The notes beneath the pieces were generated by a model. The model was not told where the DNA came from and made no database searches. It saw nothing but the letters and a program-made list of their open reading frames with translations. A stretch of 64,000 bases of DNA from Parapristionchus giblindavisi (lineage: Eukaryota > Nematoda > Chromadorea > Rhabditida > Diplogasteridae): assembly GCA_943737045.1 (NCBI GenBank), contig CALSFV010000054.1:248001-312000 (forward strand), in the 5' to 3' direction. Positions 1-10,567 of this stretch are shown here, piece after piece. Positions within the stretch are counted from its first letter, which is position 1. Each line of letters starts with the position of its first letter. Both the position numbers and the translations under genes were made by a program.

Positions 1-462
1 CAGCGTCTAACAATAAGCTTAGACTTATGCTTTTTTTTCTTTTGCAGTGGTTGCGTCCCAACGTTTGTATTGATGAAATCTTTCATTTTAAAGCTCCGAT
101 ATATGCTGAAAATGTTCACAAAAGTATTTACTCTATTGCTGAACTTTGGTCTCTGATCTTTGATCTTTGTCAACAATTTTCCAAACAATTTACCATTACC
201 GAGATTTGAAGAGTTCAAGCGTAGATGGATCTTATTTTATCACAAGAAAGAAAATACTGCATTTTAAATAAGTGACACTGTCGAAAAACCTTTATTTCCC
301 TCGTCCCATGATTTTTTCCCGATATTAAATAAGTTATACGATTTTTTAGTATTTATGCTAATATTGTTGTTAATTTCATAGTATAAATTAATGAAAACAA
401 GGTAAAACACATGAAAGTATAATTTAAAGTCAAATTTGAGCCGAATTAAAATTTGCAAAAAT

Positions 463-545
463 TCATGTCTGTGCCCGGATTCGAACCTGCGTCGGTGTTT
501 GGGCGTTAAAACTGACCACTATGACTGGCGATATCACTATGCCTG
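463..545 (-). repeat. tRNA-like (SINE-like) sequence in smg-2 intron
   Basis: On the minus strand a B-box-like GGTTCGAATCC lies downstream of an A-box-like TAGTGGTCAG. No seven-base acceptor stem pairs across it, so it is not a functional tRNA. It is one of eight such sequences in the window. Confidence 0.5.
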
Positions 546-1100
546 GCTGGTTTTTGGTACAAATAAGTGTGATATTCGGATAGCCCATTCATTTTTACAT
601 AACATATCGAAAAATTCAGTCCCTGGAAATAATGGTAACATAGTAAGCCATGAGATCAAAACAAAAAAATCTTGTCAAAATTCGGAAAATCGGGTATTTC
701 TCGAACATGGTGCTATGAAATCTTATGAGACTTGGCATTCTTATATAACTTTGGATCCTCTATCGAATGGTATGTAACATGCTGTGGAAATCACACTTTG
801 ATTTTTCGACTTTTGGTAGATCAAAAATCGATAATTTTGGTCAATTTTTTTGAATGAAGTGTATACGGCCCCTAGGGACTCCAACCATCAAATATGAGTC
901 GCCTCGGATGATTTTGAAGCATTGTGCCATGCCCCCTCCGCTCTTACGGAGAACGCGTTTTAATTGTAAGAGATGGAGAAATTAGACCTGTGAGATTTTG
1001 GTGCCTTGTCTTGCATATGTCATTGTGTGAACTAGGCTTGTTCGATTTTTTAACAATTGATAATTTATGATAGCAATTCAATTCCATATCTAACTTTCAG

Positions 1101-4048
1101 ATTGAATGTAGCCATCACACGTGCCAAGTACGGTCTTGTCATCATTGGTAATGCCAAGGTGAGACTGATTTATCGATCGATGATATTGAGAATTGAAATT
1201 TATGACGTCATCGTATGCGCGAAACCAGTTTGTTTCCAGTTTCAAGATATCGAGATTAACTGAATGTAATCGTGTATTTGATGCGAGTTCAATTTCTTGA
1301 AGTAATGTATTCAATATTTTGCAACAAGCCATTCTTGCATATCATAGGTGGGCGTGTGAAAACGAATTCTTTTTGCACGCAGCCTTGCCATCCCTTGCGG
1401 ACCCTTGCGCATAGCTTTGCCTCGCAAAAATTGAAAAATTTCTAGTCAAATCTGCAAAAAATGGCCATGCGGATTGCCTTGCCTTACAATTCCCCAGTTG
1501 GCGCACAGCCTTTCCCTCAGCGTGCCCACCTATGTTGCATATTTATTGTGAGCTTGGTATTCTGACTAAAGGTTTACGAAAAGGTGCACAACGATTTTGT
1601 TCCTCGGATTACATTGGATCAATGTTAACCGATCTTATTTCCGATGTACCAAAGAAACCAACTTCCAATGCAGTTCAACCCTAACCCCTCTCAATTTCCC
1701 TCGTACTATATTCAGCCACTAAAATTGTCTGAAACTTGCAACAATTGTCTGCGAAGACTTTTTGAGAACCCGCTATTTTGATGTTTCACTGTGTCTAAAT
1801 AGAATGCATGCATATTATTCTGTGTTCATATTATCGTTATGGCTTCAGGACCTTATAAAATAACTAATCGTCTTGACTCTTTCAGGTTCTCTCGTGTCAA
1901 CCTCTGTGGCATGATCTTCTATCATCATTCCTTGAGAGAGGATTGGTAATGGAGGGACCACTCAATAATCTCACACGATCACCGCTCATTCTGCCAAGGA
2001 GACGAGAGGTTAGTAGCTATTAGTAGTTGTCACAACTTTATTTATTTATTTATTTATTTATTTATCCATTAGTTAGAACATGAATGATGAAGGTGAAAGT
2101 AGCTTTGATGATAAACCATGTTATGAATCTAGGTTTCCTATATATCATCTCTATTTTTGAGACATCTATTTTTTTACTTTGGTTGATCGTAGTCAATCCT
2201 GATCTTTTTTTTCAGGAGCAACCTTCGGAGCGTCCTCGTTCTCATACGAAACCCGAACGCATGCAGTACACGCTGCCCGAGTACCGTAACCGTCCGATGG
2301 CTGATTACGGTAGAGGAGGAGGATACGATATGATGGATCCGTCTAGTGAGTAACGGGAGAGGGGTTACGGTAGTCAACAGATGCGTTGTTATTCTACTGT
2401 AGCAGTGTTCCTGCCTGTGATAAAATAGATGCCGTTGCTTTCTGTTTCATACTTGCATTAATATTTTTAGCAAGGGACGTAATGCGCTTTGCATGGGACG
2501 GTTGACGTTAATATTCGATTTCAGGTGCAATCAATGCTCACAATCTACATCATTCTGCTGCTGGATTGCCCGTGCCACTGCATATGCTGCAAGGGTCGCA
2601 GCCACAGCAACAAGGACAATACGGACGAGGTATGATAGTTACTGTCTTCAATCTGTTGTATTGCTATTAGAACGAATTGTGTAATGATATGCACATTGTG
2701 GAACTCGAATTCAACGGGTGTGATCTGTGATGAAACAGAAGTTGTTTTACATGTAATGCAATGTCAAATAGCTATCTTATATTAGTCTTTATTGCCTACA
2801 GAATAGGTCGAAAAGCTGCGTTTGTTAGATATTTGCAAAATGCGGTCAGATTTTCAAAAAAAAAATCCAGAATGCTATCAGGCTTCGTAGTTTACAACGT
2901 ACTTCTCCCCCCTATCCAATACTATGCTTATTCATTGAATGATTTATCATTATCTAGGTGGAAGACGTCAACCATCTGCATGGCCACCAATGCCCGGAGG
3001 AAGAGCAAATGTCCCACCGGTTACTGGAGGAGGAAGAAGGTACGGTAATTATACTATGGTAGATCACTGTGAACGTTATTTTTTTTTTTAACTTATATAC
3101 GCCCGAGGCGAAACGAGACATGTGGTTGTTTAAACGGAAATAATATGGTATAAAATTTATTCTCGATTCGTGGGGATTATAAATGATTATATTGTACAGT
3201 ACAAGGAAAGCTATTTATTTGCTTCTTGCTTGGAAATGATGTAGTATTAGAAAGCTATGTAGGGGTCACCCGTTGATTATACACAGACGCCTTATTTGTG
3301 GATCACGCCAGCAATCGATAATATTACAGATACGGTATGGGTACATCGGCTGGTCCTGGATATCGTGGTCCATACGAGGATTCTTATACGTCGCAGGCGT
3401 CACAGATGGAGGGAGGCGGAGCTACTGGAACCTATGGAGGTTATTGATTGAGTATTGATTTTTGATTTATTTGTTCTATTCACAACAGAAAGCCATAGAA
3501 ATCAAGTTACCAGCTATTACAATGTGTGAAATGATCCGAGTGCAACACCGAATCAACTGGTCACTGACTGGTTCATAGTTCATTCTTGTACTGTTCAGAT
3601 GTAACCCAACTATCTGGATGGACTCAATCACAAGCATCACAAGCTGACTACGGTATGGGTGGTGCGAGTATGGCATCACAGCACCATCATGGTTTGATTT
3701 ATTGATTCATTTATAGATTTATTACTTGATTGATCCAGTTCAAGTCCTATCAGCATGTTGATTTTGTGCCACATGAAATTGTGATATACCTTGCAAACGG
3801 TTCATGGTTGGTTTATTCTGATTGAATATCGTTGAATATTTAGGCAGAGGTGCCCACCAGGGATCCCATGGCTACTCGCAGTCGCAGATGACACAGAACC
3901 AGGTCAGTTATTCATTGGTTTATTGATTATTGGTCTACTGTAGTTTGTAGTCTATTGAATATTGATTGATGGTTTACAGGATGATCTCTTCTCTCAGCAA
4001 GAGCACATTCTCAACGGAATGGACAATCTGATGCTCAGTCAGAATTGA
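1101..4048 (+). CDS. smg-2: SMG-2/UPF1 RNA helicase, C-terminal exons (5' end outside window)
   Basis: ATP-dependent RNA helicase (superfamily 1) of nonsense-mediated mRNA decay; cytoplasmic, phosphorylated by the SMG-1 kinase. The first visible exon encodes helicase motif VI (NVAITRAKYGLVIIGNAK) and the next the UPF1 signature around LWHDLLSSFLERGLVMEGPL. Exons with agreeing phases: 1101-1158, 1886-2008, 2216-2345, 2525-2629, 2958-3039, 3330-3439, 3599-3691, 3844-3902, 3980-4048 (TGA). The tail after the helicase is Gly/Arg/Gln-rich and full of SQ/TQ dipeptides, ending in NLMLSQN. No upstream helicase motif is visible in 1-1100, so that stretch is read as an intron. The helicase part is certain by motif; borders of the low-complexity tail exons are inferred from splice signals and phase. 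Confidence 0.93.
1343..1534. mobile_element. hAT-like MITE in smg-2 intron, 8-bp TSD
   Basis: A 192-bp non-coding element ending in inverted CATAGGTGGGC / GCCCACCTATG. It is flanked on both sides by the same 8 bp, TTGCATAT (1335-1342 and 1535-1542). An 8-bp duplication with short terminal repeats is typical of hAT elements. No transposase is present. Confidence 0.8.
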
Positions 4049-5735
4049 GCCCAAGCCTAATTGTTACCGTACTTTCACGTATAGATTACGGTAATCTTGC
4101 TATACAACAACAACAAACGAAAACGAAGCTAACGAGACCAAAAGGTGAGACCAATTATTATTATTATTACATATTAATTATTTTGATGACTGAAATCCAA
4201 AATAACCAGCGATTTCTAAGTTTCGCGTACATCTGAAACATCCCAAAAAGTTTGATGATGTTGATCGTAATATGGTCATTCCCACATATTCTATTCATAT
4301 TGATCAAATAATTTAAGAAACAACACGAATGAGCAAGTAGGCACGGACGATGCATAAGAGAAGAAGCGACAACCGTCGAAAGAGGTCCCAACCGGGATCC
4401 GTATCCCCCCGGGTCTCCTATTACACGGTTCTGGTTCGCGACTCTGATCGAACGCTCAATTCCCGGTTCCACTCCATCCTTCCTTCCCATCATTTGTCAT
4501 GTCCCCGTTTTGTAATACACACCCACTTGCCTCCTTTTTGTTAGTTAACGCTCTGATGTGAGATGATAGATTCTCATATTGTTCTTCTAACCGGATCATA
4601 AATCGATTAATGGAGATCAAAGATCAGTGGATACCATCAATCGATATTCTCTCATCGCTCCGGTCCGGCCTACAATCCTACCTCATCGAATTCTGTTCTC
4701 ATATCAGTGAGATTCTCGTTCATTCTTCCGTCGTTTGCATTGTTTTCTCTGGTCTTTCAAACTTAAAGTCTACTTGAAAAAACGCTACTAGAAGTTTACT
4801 TTAAGTAAACTACAAGCGAAACGTATGTCTACTGAAAGTGAGATGAAAAAAACCGCGATATTCAGATCGCGATAAGAACTTGTGTCCGCTGTTTGTAATA
4901 CAGTATACTTTGAGATAGTTTGCAGCTGGGACTGCGGCACTTACATCTCACTTTAAATAGACTTATGTTTCGCTTGTAGTTTACTTGAAGTAAATTTAAG
5001 TGGCAATTTCAAGTACATTTTTAGTTTAAGAAAGCTAGAGTTGTTATTCTTATCCTTTTCCCTTATTATTTTCCCCTCCTTGCTTCCCTCCTCGTTTTTA
5101 TTTGACATAAAAGAACATACCATCATTGATCTACCGTTGTAGTATAATAGTATCCGGTTTCTCTAATTTTCGCCTAAAATTTCGGTAATATTTTCGCTTT
5201 TTTAGTCTAAAAAGTTGTGATCGATCCTTGATATGTAGTTTTGTATTTCACGTTTGCCTTAATATCATCATCATCTACTCTTTCTCCCGAGCTAAACTTC
5301 TACCGTACACCATCTGGTCTTTTATGGTTTTTTTTTGTTTTCGCATTGTCTGGAATTTTCAAATCGATAATCGTCAATCATTTAACTGAATTAAGGGTCA
5401 TTAATTGTATTGATTTATTGATTGGCGAGCTCCGATGTTGATTGATATGATTAGAATGACCATTTTATTTGTGTTAATCAATCGATAATGATTCATCTAT
5501 CAATTTTGTTATCTCATTGTTGGTGGATGATTGCAATAAGTAAAATTCCTTGATTTGTCTTCCACATTGTGTAACATTAAATTTAATTAATTAATTAATT
5601 ATGCACAGAGTATTGCAAGTGAAGAAAATGAGTGAAGTGCGGTCACTGCAAATTCAACCAGTTCATTGATTTACGATTTTTCTGAAATCCTCTCTTTATC
5701 ATCTATTCATATCATTTCATCGCTCAAGTAGCGTC
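4049..5735. other. Intergenic region between smg-2 and the PTP-like gene, with an inverted repeat
   Basis: I see no coding region here. An imperfect inverted repeat spans about 4771-5014: a left arm containing CAAGCGAAACGTATG is matched by CATATGTTTCGCTTG-like sequence near 4963-4980, and both arms carry TTTACTT(T/G)AAGTAAA. A (TTAA)n run lies near 5584-5600. The 3' UTR and polyadenylation site of smg-2 should fall in the first few hundred bases but cannot be pinned down. Confidence 0.55.
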
Positions 5736-8700
5736 ATGATCGGTCAGAAGGCTGCCGGGGTATGTGATCGTTGTTGCTTGTTTTATTATAATTAGGCTCT
5801 CCATAAAACTCGAGCATGGCTCACTTGTCGGTTGCACTGGTCCCTGAATTGAGATCCATTGGTATGGAGTGCCCATGGCGCTCTTGTTACGAAATCGAAA
5901 AAATTCAGCTACCCCGATTTCGAAATTTCCAGAATGTGAAAATTAAATCGATATTTTCTCTTTGTTTGCTACAAACTATATCCCGGCCGGCAGTGGTTTT
6001 TTGTAACCGGAAAAAAATTGTGGTAGGACCCAAGCGGTTTTTTCGGTTTCGTAACAAGGGCGCCATGAGCACTCTATACCTATGGATCTCATTTCGGGGA
6101 CTAGTTTGCTGAAATATTACGGAGAGATCTTATTATTAATGATAATTTTTGAAGAAGTCTAAGGACAAGAAATCGGTGGCACGAAGGGACAAGGTAACAT
6201 TGATAGATTTGGCTAAGAATCAGTCAATAATTAAAGAATTCGGCTAAGAATCGAGGATCCGCTACAACTTTAAAGAAGAAGAAGAAAGGAGCCGTAACTC
6301 GTAAGTTCATGAGGTGTAACTAAGAATGCCAAAGGCAAACCCTATCCAATATGAAACTATCTTTGTCCAGACCCCCGCTCTGGGCACACTCTCACAGACA
6401 AAAAAAGCGAGAGAGTGTCGCCAGAGTGGACAGTTTCAAATTAGCTTGATTGTTTTCTGCTTAACTAGTTATCCATTCCTTTCTCATTTGAGAATCGACA
6501 AATTTTTTAAAAAGATATGGGCGGGGTTTGTGTGAAGTGCCAAAATAGGCAATGATTTTATAAAATCATAAATGAGTCCTCCTCTCAGTACCTGTGTCAT
6601 CTGCCGAGTCGACAGCGGCAGTAGTCAGCACTTGTATCGAAACCGAACCCACCAGTCCATTACCCGCGAGTCGTGAGAAAACCGTGACTCCGAAGAAGAA
6701 AACATCTAATCCTCCTGGAACCGTCAAGAAGAACTTTAAAGAAAGCAACAGACGAAGGGTATGAACATATAGTGAAGTGGGCAATTTTTGGAACTTCTAT
6801 TTTGGAATTTTGAACTTGAACTCAGCAAAATATAAAGCAGCTTTTACTAATATTAATAAAGTAAAGTTTTGAAGCAAAAGTTTCAAAATTTCACTCTCCA
6901 CTCTGGCAATGCTGTCTTGCATTGCATTGCTCGAGCGGGGAATTTCAAAAATTACGGGTGTACCTTTAAGAAAGCAAGCAGTCATGGAAAAGGAAAGAAT
7001 GAGGAGAAAGAAGTCGATTGTAATACGAAATCGAGGGAAGACGACAACGACAATAGTTCCAAGGAACCGGGCGTTTCCGAAGTGTTTGAGAAGTTCCTTA
7101 AGACACTAGGTATAGGTGCACTTTCTTTGATCTTTGATCTCTGATGATTTTCAGCTGCTAAGGAGTGGCCTGAAGTCGCGGCCGAGTTTAAAGTCGGCAT
7201 TCGCAATGTGAGATGCAACTTAACCTTTGATCTTTGATCTTTGATATTTTCAGAATACCGAACTTAATCGTGACACTCGATATGTGATATCGTTTAATGT
7301 TCCTCCTGATGGAGATTTCTATGATGCCAATCGTGTTGATTTGTCACAAGTCGACAACAAATTCATCATCGCTGCTGTAAGTTTACACATTAAAGGGACC
7401 GGGAAACGAAAAACAAGTCGATCTCATATAAAAGGGCTTGAAATTCTGTTTCGAAATATATTCATCTTATATCATAAGAAATCTCTGGTAAGGAGAACGG
7501 CCGAGTTAAAAAAACTACAATCTGCTCCAGATAGCGGGAGCCTTTTCCTAATTGCCACACCAACTCTTTGGATACGACTTGAAATTGAATATTTTTATGA
7601 TAATTCTATCCGCAGTGGGGAATTATGAAGAATAAAACTCAATAATGGGCTATTTTGAGCTTTTCGATGGAGTTAGCATACTGTAGTTCGGAAACCTCGC
7701 CCTTGGTGTGGAGCAGGCTACAGTAATCCAACTTCTTACCATAGAGTCTATTCAAACTTTCAAATACATATTTCTGAATAGTTCTTTGAGCTTATCAACA
7801 TGAGATCAACTATTTTAACTATTTCGAATCGAAATTTTTGGATGCCAGCTGCCTTTAATAATTTAATTTATAATATTAATAGATGTACAAGTATAGGTTT
7901 GCATGTTATTTAAATGTAAAATATTAAATATATAAGTTAGCTAGTAATGTGTGCTATGGTTTTTCGGCCGCTACATAAATTTAATATTTCAGGCCCCGCC
8001 TAATTGTATCACAAGTCGTGAGAACTTCTGGAGACTCGTCTACGACGTTAGATCATTTGTTCTTTGATCTTTGATCTTTGGTCCCCTAATTCTATCGTTT
8101 TTTTTTACAGGCCAGTATCCAGAACATAATATATCTGGAGAACTTCAATGAGTCTTCACCGGGTTGGATCAGAGATCAAAGATCAATTATCGATTTATTG
8201 ATTACATTACAGATAATTTCATGCAATGGAAAGTCGGAGAGTCGAAAGATTACGGTAAGATGCAAGTCATTGTGAAGAAGGTCACAAGAGATGACAACAC
8301 AATACAAGCTATGATTGAAGTTCTTCCCGAAGGTATACGGTAGATCATGGTACACTGTATCTGTATCGATTGATTATCAGGTTGCTCCAACTCTCTAATC
8401 ACACGAATCGTACAAGTATTCAAGTGGCCAGAAGAGGTTAGTGGGTGGAGTCCAAAAGGGGCGGAGTCTATGTTCTTTCTTTTAAGTTTCCTGTGGACGA
8501 ATCAGACAAGCCGAATTCTGAGGCTCGACGCTCAGCCGTATTTGCTGCACGGCTGTTCAAAAACGAGGTGAAACCAAGCCCATAAAGAGAGCGGAGTTTT
8601 AAAAGTGGGCGGAGCTTTAATTATTCTATTCAGCGCGGACCCACGCTAGCTGTGTGCAAGAATGGCGTCGGCAACAGTGCAGTGTTCGTGCTACTCTACT

Positions 8701-9088
8701 CGATCCTGTCACGATTCTCAGCCAAGAAGGATACTACGGTACTTTGATCTTTACCATTGATGTTTGATCTTTACCAGTGATCTTTAATCTTCGATTTCAG
8801 ATGCCCGAATTATTGAAGTGCCTTCGTCATGATCGTTGGGGTTCCCTTCAAACAGAGGAACAATATCTTCTCGTCCATCTTCTAGTGGCTGATTATGTTA
8901 TAGTATGTATTATGACAGTCGTTTTATAATTTAAATAACCTTTAGACTTGATCTTGCTATTCAAAATCTGAAAAAAAGCATTGATATTCGCTCACCCTTT
9001 TTTTCAGGCCAAATTCGCCAAGTTACGAGAGTTGGCGCTTGCCACTCGGAAGAAATTGGTGGCACTAAATGTGAAGAGAAAGGGATGA
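5736..9088 (+). CDS. PTP-domain protein, predicted catalytically dead (pseudophosphatase)
   Basis: A 15-exon, about 420-aa model: 5736-5759, 6155-6193, 6237-6300, 6589-6758, 6971-7109, 7155-7207, 7254-7376, 7993-8046, 8111-8162, 8213-8332, 8381-8436, 8487-8567, 8634-8738, 8801-8902, 9008-9088. Phases all agree. Residues 1-145 are Lys/Ser-rich and look disordered; the rest is a tyrosine-phosphatase fold. Visible landmarks are DTRYVISFNVPPDGDFYDANRV (substrate-loop region, res ~170-190), ENFWRLVYD, KWPEE where active enzymes have WPD, VCKNGVGNSA where they have HCSAGVGRTG, and the Q-loop LQTEEQY. The P-loop keeps Cys but replaces His and the essential Arg (by Asn). Nematodes have large PTP expansions, and EGG-3/4/5 are known dead members; orthology to those is not claimed. 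Acceptors of exons 2, 3 and 5 are weak, so the N-terminus is less certain. Confidence 0.85.
5828..6108. repeat. Inverted-repeat element in PTP intron 1
   Basis: Arms of about 75 bp (5828-5905 and 6033-6108) are inverted copies. The left holds GATCCATTGGTATGGAGTGC and GTTACGAAATCG, the right CGGTTTCGTAAC and GCACTCTATACCTATGGATC. The spacer of about 125 bp has no coding potential. It is probably a MITE. Confidence 0.7.
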
Positions 9089-9523
9089 CTGAGAAAAGAT
9101 GATGGATAGTCATCAGATTAACTACTAACTCATATCTTGATAGTGAACCGATCTTGATGGTGTCCTCTTGCAAGATACAAATATAGTTATGCACAATATG
9201 ATACAAATCATCAGATGGTTTTCGCCAACTAAATGCATCTTTTCGAGTTGTATTATGACAACAGGGCTATTTTGACATAGTTATACATATTATTTGCTAA
9301 TTCTTCCTTATTTTTCCTAACTACATTTTTTCCGAGTATTACATATATGTCTTAGATCTTAGACAAAAAATCGAAACGCTATCTTCTCCGGCACTGTGAG
9401 GGCTATCCAAAAATGATTTAAACCAAATTTTCATTTTTTCATTGTCCGACAGTTGTATTGATCCTTACGCGACACGCGTGATATAATACAAAAAAGAAAA
9501 CAAGAGAATAGAAAGAGAAAGAG

Positions 9524-9935
9524 GGAACTTCTTTGATTTCTGGCCCACCCCCCTCTTTCACCCCCCCTTCCCCATTTCGATCTTTTCGATCGAATAGAGG
9601 GGTCGTCCTCCTCACTGGGAGGACGATGTCCACGGGGGCGAAATGCTCCCCGAGCGCTCCTCAAGATGGGAGAGCTCTGGACTGAACCGGAGAGAAGGAA
9701 TCGAATGCTTTTATAGGGGAATGTGGTGATATGGAAATGAAATTGGATTAGGATGATAGAGGAAAGGAGTAGGCAAAACTCTCATTTCATCATTTTATCA
9801 ATCATAATGCGGTTGATTTTACCACAACCGAGAAAAGGATCGGTTACTACGAGAAATGAATAATGAGTGATGAGGAATGAGAAATGACTAGAATTAATCT
9901 GCAATATCACTTGGGCCAGAAATCAAAGAAGTGCC
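9524..9935. mobile_element. 412-bp MITE with 8-bp TSD (copy A only)
   Basis: Terminal inverted repeats GGAACTTCTTTGATTTCTGG / CCAGAAATCAAAGAAGTGCC bound the element, with AGAAAGAG duplicated at 9516-9523 and 9936-9943. The same position in duplicate B (near 18230) lacks it, so the insertion is defined by an empty site. The interior includes a C-rich run near 9545-9575 and has no convincing gene. The 8-bp duplication suggests hAT. Confidence 0.78.
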
Positions 9936-10148
9936 AGAAAGAGAATAGTGTCTATAATTAGTCTTAATATTTCACAATAAATCTCCTACATATTGTTGAT
10001 CACACGACAGTATTGTGTGTCTCTATGATATAGTGTGTGAGTCATTCAACTATTCAACTGATAACTCTACTGATAACTCGTCCCATTTCACATTTTTCAT
10101 TGTCAGTTTCATCGTTGTTGTTGCTTAACAATTTAATGATTTCAATAT

Positions 10149-10513
10149 CACGGCGGTTCAAGGACAGTAGTTAAGAGCGTCTCGCAGTTTTTAAAAATCA
10201 GGAGAAATTGTTCAACAAATGTCTTACCACGAAAGTTCATTATTATATACGGTAATAGTTAGCATAGGGGGAGGGAGCGACGCGACGCGCTCAAGGACGC
10301 GCTGCGGTCCCTCCCCCCAAATGCGTTCATCATCGAGTTCTACGAGTTGTATAGCATGCCGAGATGGCTTAGTGGTTAGAACTTTTGTCTGGCGATCCGA
10401 ACCCCGTGGGTTCGAATCCCACCCGGTGCAAAACAACTTTGCCGATTTTTCTTAGTGCGGGAGGCTTCAAGCCAAAGTTAAATGTAGGGATTTCCCTCAA
10501 ATGAACCGCCGTG
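10149..10513. mobile_element. 365-bp TIR element with tRNA-like core, 5-bp TSD
   Basis: Perfect 12-bp terminal repeats CACGGCGGTTCA / TGAACCGCCGTG are flanked by AATAT at 10144-10148 and 10514-10518. Duplicate B has the unoccupied target (TTTCAATATTGATG near 18431), so both boundaries are exact. The interior carries a tRNA-like segment at 10359-10430. There is no transposase; the superfamily is unknown. Confidence 0.85.
10359..10430 (+). repeat. tRNA-like sequence inside the 10149-10513 element
   Basis: A strong A-box (TGGCTTAGTGG) and B-box (GGTTCGAATCC) are spaced as in a tRNA, and a 5-bp T-stem (GTGGG/CCCAC) forms. The acceptor strands (GCCGAGA and CCGGTGC) do not pair and the anticodon stem is poor, so it is tRNA-derived or a pseudo-tRNA and not a working tRNA gene. 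Confidence 0.7.
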
Positions 10514-10567
10514 AATATTGATTTGTCTACTTTTGATGATGTTAGTTATCATAGTTTATTTTCCTAG

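Noticed and set aside
7284..7628. 114-codon open frame
   Set aside because: It is a PTP exon read through its donor (GTAAGT at 7377) into the intron.
10359..10430. Functional tRNA gene
   Set aside because: The A and B boxes are good, but the acceptor strands do not pair and the anticodon stem is weak; it lies inside a TIR element.
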